Shown: piece by piece, positions 56,627 to 64,000 of the stretch | How the letters are laid out: each line of letters opens with the position of its first letter | Numbering within the stretch: position 1 is the first letter of the stretch | Assembly (NCBI RefSeq): GCF_002838765.1 | Contig: NZ_CP025120.1 | Span: forward strand, 1,364,001-1,428,000 | Source: Kangiella profundi | Lineage (GTDB): Bacteria; Pseudomonadota; Gammaproteobacteria; Enterobacterales; Kangiellaceae | Direction: 5' to 3' | DNA length: 64,000 bases | Notes under the pieces: generated by a model | Database searches by the model: none | Seen by the model: the letters and a program-made list of their open reading frames with translations, nothing else | Told to the model about the DNA's origin: nothing | Program-made: the position numbers and the translations under genes

Positions 56627-57655
56627 CTAACCCAAACTAACCGGCTCCACCAATAGCGCCATTCTCTGCCCAATTGGGACTTTATTGTTAGGAAATACGA
56701 TGGCCTCGCCATTGGACTCAATTGAATAAGGTTCTGCAGGATCCGATAACAACTCAAAACCCTGTTCAAACTCTGTAAAATTAGCCAAGTCATCATCAAC
56801 GTTGAGATGTGAATCATCAGATACTCGTAGCAGCTCTTTCTTAACCGCAAAAAGATTTAGGTCATCAATTTCACGATCATTATTAAAGTGATAATTACTA
56901 GCAACTAGTTGTCTGAGACTATTTTCAGCCTGCTCAAAATCTTCACGATTATTCCCACCAAAAGGTTTAACTTTACCCAGTTCGACAGTAAAAGCATCTG
57001 CCTTAAAATGATGGCTGGTATGATAGGAAAAGGTAGAGCTTGCTTTATGGTAAAGTAATACCGTGTTAACACCACAGTCCTGCATAAAGGCTAACTGTTC
57101 AACCTTATGCTCACGCCCATCAAGATAAGGATAAATAGCAAAACGTTGATGTTTGGAGGCGCGAATAGCGGTATGCAGATCATAGTGATACCGACGCGAG
57201 TCTGCTGGTGACTTATCAAAGAAATCCTGCACAGCCTCTTCCAGCCGTTTGGCTCGCAATGCCTCGTAGCAATGTGCATCTGCTTCAAGATAAGACTTCC
57301 AATGATGATTGAACATTCGGTTCAAATTAAACTCTAGGAACCGTTCCTGTTGCTGCATCGCTTTTGGGTTGCCAAGCAATATTAATAAATTCACACTCAG
57401 TGCTTGAGAACCAACAAGAATATCTCGCACCATATCGCTGATAATTTCCATAGGCGCGGTTTCATTACCATGCACTCCACAGGATAAACATACAAACTGG
57501 TCACTGAGCTGATTAGGGACAAACTCAATAATTCCAGCATCATGGAAGATGGCTTTACCCTGCTCTATTTTCAGCTCAAAACGTTCATGCTGTTCAGGGT
57601 TCTGACGAACGAAGTCGATAAAATTGAAAGTATTAAAATCTTGTGTCGTTAACAT
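56627..57655 (-). CDS. astE: Succinylglutamate desuccinylase
   Basis: Zinc enzyme (342 aa) that releases glutamate and succinate in the last step of the arginine succinyltransferase pathway. M14-like metal site CGVHGNETAPMEI (His and Glu near residue 61-64), LNRMF near 115 and DLHTAIRAS near 150 fit AstE/aspartoacylase proteins. Length as expected. No other ast genes are in the window. It starts at ATG 57655, 8 bp from the M23 peptidase, though its ribosome-binding site is poor. Confidence 0.92.
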   Translation of the reverse strand: MLTTQDFNTFNFIDFVRQNPEQHERFELKIEQGKAIFHDAGIIEFVPNQLSDQFVCLSCGVHGNETAPMEIISDMVRDILVGSQALSVNLLILLGNPKAMQQQERFLEFNLNRMFNHHWKSYLEADAHCYEALRAKRLEEAVQDFFDKSPADSRRYHYDLHTAIRASKHQRFAIYPYLDGREHKVEQLAFMQDCGVNTVLLYHKASSTFSYHTSHHFKADAFTVELGKVKPFGGNNREDFEQAENSLRQLVASNYHFNNDREIDDLNLFAVKKELLRVSDDSHLNVDDDLANFTEFEQGFELLSDPAEPYSIESNGEAIVFPNNKVPIGQRMALLVEPVSLG

Positions 57656-57663
57656 AGTTATAA

Positions 57664-58521
57664 CTATTGCTTAGATTCTGCTTTAGGTTCTGACTCTTCA
57701 AATGGTGGAGCCAGTAGTTGTGGATCAAGACGATGATTGAGCCAGTTAATGCGCCAGTCCAGGTGTGGGCCTGTTGCTCGCCCTGTCGCACCAATTCGAC
57801 CAATAAAGTCACCCTGCTTTACTGGCTCCCCAACTTCCACGTCCACGCTGCTCAAATGCAGAAATGTTGAGTTTACGCCAAATCCATGATCAATGATGAT
57901 GGTGCCTCCTGAAAAGAACAAGTCAGGATGAGCAAGGCGAACAACACCATCAGCAGGAGCCACCACTTCTGTTCCGGTTGGAGCAGCCACATCAACACCA
58001 TAATGCGGGCGTTTTGGGTCTCCATTTAAAATCCGCTGGCTGCCATAGAAACCACTCAAACGACCCTTGGCAGGCCAGATGAAATCCTGCATAAAATACT
58101 TAAAATCGGTGATTTCAGCTCTTGCTTCAGCAACCAATGCTGTTTCTCGCTTGATACGTTCGAGTACTTCTGGCTTTCTCGGCGTTACCTTTGATGGAGG
58201 AAGTCCGTCAATGCGCTCAATGTTGTATTGTCTTTTGCTAATTGATATCGGCTGGGTAACTTTTAAATCACCTTTTGAAATCGTCAGAGTAGCACTTTCG
58301 GGCATATCACGATGAAAACCAAATACAAAATAGCCGTCTTCAGAAACTTTAATCTCTTGGCCATCAAACTCAACTTTAGCTCCGGGAACTGTTTGACCAA
58401 TCACCAGGCCACCTTGAGTAAAGTCACCATTTAGAGACTTCACCATTGGTTCCTCAGCGTAAAGCGCTGGTATTAGATAAACAGAAACCAGCATTACCAA
58501 TAAAGCAAAAATTCTTTTCAT
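57664..58521 (-). CDS. M23 family peptidase, exported
   Basis: A 285-aa protein with a signal peptide (cleavage near ALYAEE, residue 23), an Ig-like N-terminal domain and a LytM-type zinc peptidase domain. Metal and catalytic residues in HYGVDVAAPTGT (His and Asp, near residue 178-182), FLHLSSVD (about 227) and GPHLDWRIN (about 255) are present, so an active peptidoglycan endopeptidase is likely. It is adjacent to rmuC (9 bp) and astE (8 bp) with the same direction. Confidence 0.92.
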   Translation of the reverse strand: MKRIFALLVMLVSVYLIPALYAEEPMVKSLNGDFTQGGLVIGQTVPGAKVEFDGQEIKVSEDGYFVFGFHRDMPESATLTISKGDLKVTQPISISKRQYNIERIDGLPPSKVTPRKPEVLERIKRETALVAEARAEITDFKYFMQDFIWPAKGRLSGFYGSQRILNGDPKRPHYGVDVAAPTGTEVVAPADGVVRLAHPDLFFSGGTIIIDHGFGVNSTFLHLSSVDVEVGEPVKQGDFIGRIGATGRATGPHLDWRINWLNHRLDPQLLAPPFEESEPKAESKQ

Positions 58522-58530
58522 TCAATTAAC

Positions 58531-60036
58531 CTATTTGGATTCTTTCTTATTCTCAAGTTTAGCCGTGGCTGCCACTTCTATAGAGTGTTCATGCTCCTCA
58601 TGGTTCAACTCAACCTGCTCAATCTTTTCAAATCGACTGCTGATTTTGTCAGCGGAAATGGTAACCTTTTTAACGTCTTCGGTAACGTTATTAATATGAC
58701 GAGCCAAATCATTCATACGGGTTCTAAAGCGTCCAAAGTCTTTTGACAGCATGCCCAGATGCTCCTGAATGATATGCACCTGTTTACGCGTCGCTTCGTC
58801 TTTCAGGACAGCACTGGCCGTTGTTAACAACGCCATCATTGTGGTCGGTGAAACCATCCAGACCTTTTGCTGCTGAGCAAACTCAACCAACTCGGGATGA
58901 TGGGCATGAATCTCAGCAAAGACTGCTTCTGCAGGAATAAACATGACAGCGCCGACGGCGGTTTCGTTTTCAATGATGTATTTGCTGGCAATATCATTAA
59001 CGTGCTTCTTGATATCTTTAATGAAAGCCTTGTGCGCCTGATCTCGTTCCGGGGCGGAACGTTCGACATCCACCATCTTCTGATAGTTTTCCAGCGGGAA
59101 TTTGGCATCAACGCCAATCACACCCGTCGGCTCTGGCAGGAATAAGGCGCAATCTACAATTTTGCCGTTGCTGAAAGAGTGCTGGAATTTGTAATGGCTA
59201 GTGGGCATGACATTGGAAACCAAAGACTCCAGCTGAACCTCGCCAAAAGCACCACGCGAGCGTTTATCAGAAAGAATTTCCTGCAAGCTAACTACATTAC
59301 TGGACAATTCCGTAATTTTCTTCTGTGCATCGTCAATTAACGCCAGGCGCTTTAAAACGTCCTGGAAAGTCTGTGTGGTTTTTTCAAAACCATCGGCCAA
59401 GCGCTTCTCAACCTGGCCACTGATCTCTTTGAGTCGTTCATCAGTCGTTTTAGTCAGGCCAGACATGTTTTTCTCAAAGTTTTCTGCCTGTGTCTTGAGA
59501 TTTATGGTTAACTCTTCTCTGACATCTTTGATGCCGCGGCGGAACTGCTCATGAAGCTGTGCCTGTGACTCTTTCTGATTAATCTCAATCTGTTCTTTCA
59601 GCTTCAGGATGTCTTTCTGCAAACTATCTTTGAATCCGGTTAATTCTTTTTGTTGGGTAATGGTGTTGTTGTTAACTTTTTCACCCAGAGCATTGCTAAG
59701 CTCGTTAAAGCCTTTTTGTAGCTGACTTTGAAAGGCTTGAAATGATTCGCCAAGCTTAACCTGGTTACCCGCTAGTTTTTCTACCAAATTCTCAGAGGCT
59801 CTTTGGTTTTGTTCAGACATACGATGCAAATCAGATTTTGCATAATCGAATGCCATGGTCTGCTTTTGATCAAGGCTCTTTATGGCATCGATGGCACCAT
59901 CCTCAGATGTTTTGAGGTTCTTTATGGCACTACCCTGACGTATAACCATTACCAGCAACACCAGCATGATTAAGACAATCGCGCCAAGAATAACAGCCAA
60001 AGGTAAGTTTTCGCTTAGAAATGTATAGAAATCCAT
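58531..60036 (-). CDS. rmuC: DNA recombination protein RmuC
   Basis: A 501-aa protein with one N-terminal membrane helix (residues about 13-33), a long coiled coil (about 45-230) and the RmuC domain (about 245-440): RSRGAFGEVQLESLVSNVMP and DAKFPLENYQK. The DAKFP motif is characteristic and related to nuclease folds; RmuC limits rearrangements at inverted repeats. ATG 60036 is preferred over the TTG just before it. The ribosome-binding site is weak. Adjacent genes suggest cotranscription with the M23 peptidase. Confidence 0.94.
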   Translation of the reverse strand: MDFYTFLSENLPLAVILGAIVLIMLVLLVMVIRQGSAIKNLKTSEDGAIDAIKSLDQKQTMAFDYAKSDLHRMSEQNQRASENLVEKLAGNQVKLGESFQAFQSQLQKGFNELSNALGEKVNNNTITQQKELTGFKDSLQKDILKLKEQIEINQKESQAQLHEQFRRGIKDVREELTINLKTQAENFEKNMSGLTKTTDERLKEISGQVEKRLADGFEKTTQTFQDVLKRLALIDDAQKKITELSSNVVSLQEILSDKRSRGAFGEVQLESLVSNVMPTSHYKFQHSFSNGKIVDCALFLPEPTGVIGVDAKFPLENYQKMVDVERSAPERDQAHKAFIKDIKKHVNDIASKYIIENETAVGAVMFIPAEAVFAEIHAHHPELVEFAQQQKVWMVSPTTMMALLTTASAVLKDEATRKQVHIIQEHLGMLSKDFGRFRTRMNDLARHINNVTEDVKKVTISADKISSRFEKIEQVELNHEEHEHSIEVAATAKLENKKESK

Positions 60037-60111
60037 CAATATTATCGTTTGAAATAAATTCCGTTTAGTGTAACAAAATCAGGCCAAAAGAATAGTGATG
60101 ATATCTCAGCC

Positions 60112-61659
60112 CTAGAGCTCCTCAATACGCCTAAGAACACTGGCTGCTTTATTGAGTATCGCTTCTTTTTCATCTTCGTCTTTTTTGTTCCAAACGTTAT
60201 ATATCATCCCCATTCTTGGGTTTTGACTAAGTTTATCAGCGTTCCTATCAATAAAGCGCCAGTAGAGACTATTTAATGGACAGGCTGTTTCACCCACTTT
60301 ATCAGTATGGCTATAGTCACAGTTTGAGCAGTAGTCGCTCATTTTATGAACATAGTTAGCGCTGGCGGCATAAGGCTTAGTAGCGATGATGCCTCCATCA
60401 GCAAACTGACTCATACCCCTGGTGTTAGGTAGCTCAACCCACTCTATGGCATCAACATAAATCCCCAGGTACCAATCATCCACTTCATCAGGATCGACTT
60501 CAGTTAGCAGACAAAAATTACCGGTGACCATCAGGCGCTGAATATGGTGAGCGAACGCATAATCGAGTGATTGATTAATCGCTTCAGACAAACATCGCAT
60601 CTTAGTGTTACCGGTCCAGAAATAATCAGGAAGCTTCCTGTCAGCATTGAAATAATTTTTCTGATGATACTCGGGGTGTGTCCAGTAAATTCCTCGTACA
60701 AACTCGCGCCAACCAAGTATTTGCCTAACGAAACCTTCGACTTGTGCAATATCGATATCATCATTTGCCCGGTAGGCTTCTACAGTTTTGTCGATGACCT
60801 GCCTCGGTGAAATGAGCTTGGCATTCAGTGCAAAGGAAAGTCGTGAATGATATAGGGACCACTTATGCTGACTTTGACAAGTCATTGCGTCCTGAAAATA
60901 GCCAAAACGAGGCAAACAATGTTGGCAAAAATACTCCAACAACTCCTTTGCCTGCTTTCTGGAAGTCGGCCAAAGAAGATTAGACTCAGACCTGCCAATC
61001 GTTTGGACTTTATGCTTTTTTAGTCGCTTTAGAATACCGTTGACATCATTACTGAATAACAGAGGTTCCGGAATATCCTTTAAATCCTCAGCTTTAAATT
61101 TATTGCGGTTCTTTTGATCAAAGTTCCACTGCCCGCCTTCTGGCTGACCATCATCCATGAGAACATCAAAACGCTTACGCATTTTGCGGTAGAAAGACTC
61201 CATTCGATTATGTTTGTTGGCTGTAAAATATTTTGGGAAATCTTCTTCAGGTAAGAAAAAGTGTTCGGTCGAACAACTTGAAACTTCAACGGCCGGAGCG
61301 TGGAATTCAGCAAAGTGATTTCTTAAGCGATACTCATCGGGAAGCTGGTACTGGAAGCATGCGGCCGAATACTTCTTAACGAGATATGCAATGAGGTCAT
61401 TAAATGTCGAGAACTTCTCAGTATCGTCCAGCGTTAAATGCAAACAATTATGGCCAGCCTTATTCAAGGCTTTGGCGAAACTTTCCATAGCATGAAAAAA
61501 AGCACAAACTTTTTGAATGTGGTGCTTAACGTACCCAGTTTCCTGCTGCATTTCAGCCACAATATACAGGCAATCTTCATCAATGTTCTTAAACCAGCTA
61601 TGGCTGGCATTCAGCTGGTCGCCCAGTATTAATCGAATGGTTTTATAGCTTTTGTTCAA
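60112..61659 (-). CDS. FeS-containing (6-4)-type photolyase / cryptochrome-related protein
   Basis: A 515-aa flavoprotein of the bacterial iron-sulfur cryptochrome/photolyase family, repairing UV (6-4) lesions or sensing light. RLILGDQLNASHSW at the start is the photolyase-related N-domain; LGWREFVRGIYWTHPEY and AIEWVELPNTRGMSQFADGG lie in the FAD domain. Four cysteines expected to bind [4Fe-4S] are visible: one in NFCLLTEVD, two in YCSNCDY and one in TACPLNS. The TTG start at 61659 is favoured by GGGAAGA six nt upstream; a TTG at 61677 would have too short a spacing. Start uncertain. Confidence 0.88.
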   Translation of the reverse strand: MNKSYKTIRLILGDQLNASHSWFKNIDEDCLYIVAEMQQETGYVKHHIQKVCAFFHAMESFAKALNKAGHNCLHLTLDDTEKFSTFNDLIAYLVKKYSAACFQYQLPDEYRLRNHFAEFHAPAVEVSSCSTEHFFLPEEDFPKYFTANKHNRMESFYRKMRKRFDVLMDDGQPEGGQWNFDQKNRNKFKAEDLKDIPEPLLFSNDVNGILKRLKKHKVQTIGRSESNLLWPTSRKQAKELLEYFCQHCLPRFGYFQDAMTCQSQHKWSLYHSRLSFALNAKLISPRQVIDKTVEAYRANDDIDIAQVEGFVRQILGWREFVRGIYWTHPEYHQKNYFNADRKLPDYFWTGNTKMRCLSEAINQSLDYAFAHHIQRLMVTGNFCLLTEVDPDEVDDWYLGIYVDAIEWVELPNTRGMSQFADGGIIATKPYAASANYVHKMSDYCSNCDYSHTDKVGETACPLNSLYWRFIDRNADKLSQNPRMGMIYNVWNKKDEDEKEAILNKAASVLRRIEEL

Positions 61660-62054
61660 CAGAATTCTTCCCGTCAATATTTCCCAGTAACATTTCCAGC
61701 AATACCTTCCATTAATACAGGTGAAATCAGTGTGAAATATAAATTAAGTGTTATCGCCACCATTAGTCCAAGTGCTATTCCAAAGAAAAAGCTCAACACA
61801 CATTCAAATATGAGTGCTCAACATATCAGTTGATGTTGAGATAAATGTCAGCAACAAACAAGCAATGCATACTTGCATCAAGAGCGACCTGAATCACAGC
61901 CCAGGCTCACCAAAGCCGTATTCACTTGTTGTTTTTTTGAACATTTCATAGAGTGATTTTTGCCCATTTGCTCGCAATCTCTCACAAGCAAAGCCTTTTG
62001 CTAAAACAAACGAGCTGATCGGCATTACAAAATGGAAATATAAGGAGAAAGTTT
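61660..62054. other. Intergenic region between divergent photolyase and lipoprotein genes
   Basis: About 395 bp with no coding frame I can support. It holds the promoters of both genes, though none is clear, and repeated half-sites at 61791-61840, including a perfect 8-bp inverted repeat. Otherwise unremarkable AT-rich sequence. Confidence 0.6.
61791..61840. repeat. Three copies of a CTCAACA half-site, one inverted
   Basis: GCTCAACA occurs at 61791-61798 and 61816-61823 as direct repeats, and TGTTGAG at 61834-61840 is the inverted copy. CTCAACAT and ATGTTGAG (61817-61840) form a perfect 8-bp inverted repeat with an 8-nt spacer. Possible operator. Confidence 0.5.
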
Positions 62055-62594
62055 ATGAAAAAACTATTAGTAGGAAGCTTAGTAGCGGCATCATTCGCTA
62101 TTTTAAGTGGTTGTGGGACTGATGGGAGAGTTACGGGTGGCGGCACCATGCACTCTGCCGGAGGTGATGGAAAAACCATCTTCACAATCAATGCCAGCCG
62201 ATGTCCCGATTCCACAGGTGAAAGTGTGGTTAAAGGACAAGTTCAACTCCACGATAAAACCGCAATTGATTTCGAAGATACCGGCGGTGTCAGTTTGCAC
62301 GCAGACGTAACTTCCGCCATGTACTGCTCAGGTGATTCTGCCGATGACAATGGTGAGTACTGCTTACAGTGCCAAGCAGAGGGATATTATGAAGTTGAGT
62401 TTGCTTATCGCTCCCAGAACAATCAGAACCCAGGCGAAGGTAGTGGTTTTATGTGTATAGCTGATGCTGGTTCTGGTAATGCTCTACATGGAATCGCCAT
62501 CGTTGAAGTGACATCTGGACCATATAGTGGCTACTCTAACCTTGGTGGAGTCAGCGGCAATGTGCAAGCTCACGAATGCAACACTCAAGAATAA
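62055..62594 (+). CDS. Lipoprotein with post-COAP-1-like beta domain
   Basis: A 179-aa lipoprotein (lipobox ILSGC, Cys20). The mature part has GGGTMHSAGGDGKTIFTINA and GQVQLHDKT segments that resemble post-COAP-1-like beta domains, plus several cysteines (SRCPDS, MYCSGD, YCLQCQ, FMCIAD, HECNTQ) that could form disulfides. AAGGAGA precedes ATG 62055. It is 14 bp upstream of the subtilisin gene, so the two form an operon; it may anchor, inhibit or chaperone the protease, but that is inference. Confidence 0.82.
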   Translation: MKKLLVGSLVAASFAILSGCGTDGRVTGGGTMHSAGGDGKTIFTINASRCPDSTGESVVKGQVQLHDKTAIDFEDTGGVSLHADVTSAMYCSGDSADDNGEYCLQCQAEGYYEVEFAYRSQNNQNPGEGSGFMCIADAGSGNALHGIAIVEVTSGPYSGYSNLGGVSGNVQAHECNTQE

Positions 62595-62608
62595 AGGGAG
62601 TTTAAAAC

Positions 62609-63853
62609 ATGAAATTAAGTAAAATCAGTTTAGCCACTCTTACTGCAGTCGGACTGGCTATTTCATCATCAGCCTCAGCGAGCACATTGGTACATAAGCG
62701 TTTTGTTGCCGAATACTCGGAAAACAAAAAAGCCGAAGTGATTCAAACTTTAAATGAAGCCGGTGCAGATATAAAACTGGAACTCGACTCACTAGACACC
62801 ATCGCTTTTGAAGTAGACTCATTAGAAACTTTACGAAACTTACGAGCAAATTCTAATTTAAAAATCGAAATGGATCCTATCAGAACGGTAACCCCTTCAG
62901 GCTTCACAAAAATTGAAGACCACACCGATGATCCTTTAAAGACTCATCCGTCATTGTATGGCATCCATATGGTACAGTCTGGGGACTTCCCTACTGGCGC
63001 CGCAGCTAATCCGTCGAAAATTTGTGTAATTGACACTGGTTACGATATAGCTCACGAAGATTTGCCCAAAAATGCAATGGGTACCAATGACTTAAGTGGT
63101 CCATGGTATGGACCACTGCCAGAAGATCTTCACTACCACGGTACCCACGTTGCTGGAACCATTGGCGCCATAGGCAATAATGGTATTGGTGTGTCAGGCG
63201 TCATTCCCAATGTTGAAGATACTGGTGGATTTTACATCGTGAGATTCTTCGATTCAGAAGGTGGCGTTGCTTATGCTTCTGGCCTTGCCGGAGCAGTAGA
63301 AGATTGTATGAATAATGGTGCCAATGTGGTGAACATGAGTTTAGGCGGCCCAGTTTATTCTAAAATCGAGGAACGCGCGTTCGAGCGAGCCCGTAAAGCA
63401 GGTATTTTAAGTATCGCCGCTGCAGGTAATGATGGTGTTTCTACGCACAGTTACCCAGCTTCTTACGACTCAGTCATGTCAGTTGGAGCTCTCGACTCAG
63501 CCAAAGTCATCGCTGACTTCTCGCAAACCACTTCACAAGTGGAAATATCAGCACCCGGAGTCAGCGTTGGCTCAACAGGACCTGGTAATGAATATATCAT
63601 CGCCAGCGGAACCTCAATGGCAACGCCACATGTAGTCGGTGTCGCAGCGCTGGTATGGAGTCATTATCCACACTGCTCAAACTTCGACATCCGCACCGCG
63701 CTAAAAGCCTCTGCGGAAGACTTGGGCGAACCGGGTCATGACTATGCGTATGGCGCAGGACTCGTTCAAGCCAAAGCAGCCTATGATTACCTAGCAACCA
63801 ACGGTTGTACAGGCAGAATCTGTAAAGGCAAAGAATGCGACCCTGCAAAATAA
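62609..63853 (+). CDS. S8 family subtilisin-like serine protease
   Basis: A 414-aa secreted protease: signal peptide (about 1-24), an I9-like propeptide (about 28-95), and a subtilase domain with the triad Asp in CVIDTGYD (about 143), His in YHGTHVAGT (about 178) and Ser in SGTSMATPHVVG (about 335). The oxyanion Asn is in AAAGNDG (about 275). All four are present, so it should be active. The tail NGCTGRICKGKECDPAK has three cysteines; there is no PPC domain. AAAGGGAG precedes ATG 62609; the gene follows the lipoprotein by 14 bp and ends at a terminator. Confidence 0.94.
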   Translation: MKLSKISLATLTAVGLAISSSASASTLVHKRFVAEYSENKKAEVIQTLNEAGADIKLELDSLDTIAFEVDSLETLRNLRANSNLKIEMDPIRTVTPSGFTKIEDHTDDPLKTHPSLYGIHMVQSGDFPTGAAANPSKICVIDTGYDIAHEDLPKNAMGTNDLSGPWYGPLPEDLHYHGTHVAGTIGAIGNNGIGVSGVIPNVEDTGGFYIVRFFDSEGGVAYASGLAGAVEDCMNNGANVVNMSLGGPVYSKIEERAFERARKAGILSIAAAGNDGVSTHSYPASYDSVMSVGALDSAKVIADFSQTTSQVEISAPGVSVGSTGPGNEYIIASGTSMATPHVVGVAALVWSHYPHCSNFDIRTALKASAEDLGEPGHDYAYGAGLVQAKAAYDYLATNGCTGRICKGKECDPAK

Positions 63854-63872
63854 CCATCAACTCACCAAACTA

Positions 63873-63896
63873 AAGGCGGCTCTAGCCGCCTTTTTT
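63873..63896 (+). terminator. Intrinsic terminator after the subtilisin gene
   Basis: GGCGGC-TCTA-GCCGCC stem followed by six T residues. It separates the subtilisin gene from a convergent partial gene at the right edge. Confidence 0.88.
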
Positions 63897-63919
63897 ATAG
63901 TTAAAGGGCAGCTTTAATT

Positions 63920-64000
63920 TTAGTTTGCTAACTGCGTTTTCTTGTACTTCGAATAAGCCTCTCCCAGCGCAACCCGCAACTGTCGCAATGGCAAATACTC
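63920..64000 (-). CDS. Partial gene, C-terminus only, cut by the window edge
   Basis: The minus strand carries an open frame of 26 codons (EYLPLRQLRVALGEAYSKY..., ending KTQLAN and a TAA stop at 63920-63922). Codon choice looks like coding sequence, and the gene is convergent with the subtilisin gene with a terminator between them. I do not recognise the protein. The rest lies beyond position 64000. Confidence 0.45.
   Translation of the reverse strand, partial: EYLPLRQLRVALGEAYSKYKKTQLAN

Overview
The window looks like chromosomal DNA of a marine gammaproteobacterium with moderate-to-low GC. The gene set and protein style (msbA-lpxK-kdsB cluster, lolC/lolD, nagZ, ycgN-ycgL-rnd, M2 angiotensin-converting-enzyme homologue, several Na+-coupled transporters) suggest a Kangiella-like member of the Oceanospirillales. 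That placement is inferred from protein character, not from a search. There is no phage, insertion sequence, integrase or CRISPR array; nearly everything reads as core chromosome plus a few accessory genes.

Layout. 1-15.4 kb is an envelope-biogenesis block read leftward: lolC-lolD, comEC (with a divergent DUF2062 gene), two small lipoprotein genes, exbB-exbD, msbA-lpxK-trm112-like-kdsB, a low-molecular-weight tyrosine phosphatase, argS and gabD. The comEC-exbB-exbD-lpxK-kdsB order is familiar from pseudomonads, so the two AT-rich lipoprotein genes at 9.07-10.25 kb look like an insertion. 15.5-28.2 kb holds an exported small protein, a DUF2288 protein, nagZ, a lipoprotein M2 peptidase, a MASE1-GGDEF cyclase, a hemolysin III-like protein, a PAS-GGDEF-EAL protein, fadH and sppA. 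28.3-28.6 kb carries tRNA-Asp plus a displaced copy of its 3' end.

28.7-33.4 kb is ycgN-ycgL-rnd-fadD and an alpha/beta hydrolase. 33.4-41.6 kb is a probable six-gene operon: amino-acid/Na+ symporter, two translationally coupled amidohydrolases, NhaC antiporter, transglutaminase-like protein and metallo-beta-lactamase-fold hydrolase. 41.8-46.8 kb has a DUF4282 protein, an acyl-CoA dehydrogenase, an alanine/Na+ symporter and dinB. 46.9-50.2 kb is a PhoP/PhoQ-like module with a PepSY-like protein, a glycine-zipper protein and a GlsB-type membrane protein. 50.2-56.3 kb has an acyl-CoA synthetase, a GNAT acetyltransferase, a Glu/Ala-rich lipoprotein and the divergent ppsA/ppsR pair. A REP pair follows, then astE, an M23 peptidase and rmuC, an iron-sulfur photolyase, a lipoprotein-subtilisin operon, and the 3' end of one more gene at the right edge.

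Together the genes describe an aerobic heterotroph living on peptides and lipids: secreted and lipoprotein peptidases, Na+-coupled amino-acid uptake with an Na+/H+ antiporter, fatty-acid activation and beta-oxidation (fadD, a second ligase, acyl-CoA dehydrogenase, fadH with a FadR-like operator), and gluconeogenesis through PpsA. The most interesting non-ordinary signals are: a metal-ligand-less amidohydrolase coupled to an intact paralogue; a terminator-like hairpin abutting the gabD ribosome-binding site; an 11-bp-period direct repeat placed like a response-regulator box upstream of the PhoP/PhoQ cluster; several perfect palindromes in leaders; and a structured cassette bounded by a copy of the tRNA-Asp 3' end. 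I found no clearly new multi-gene defence or mobile system.
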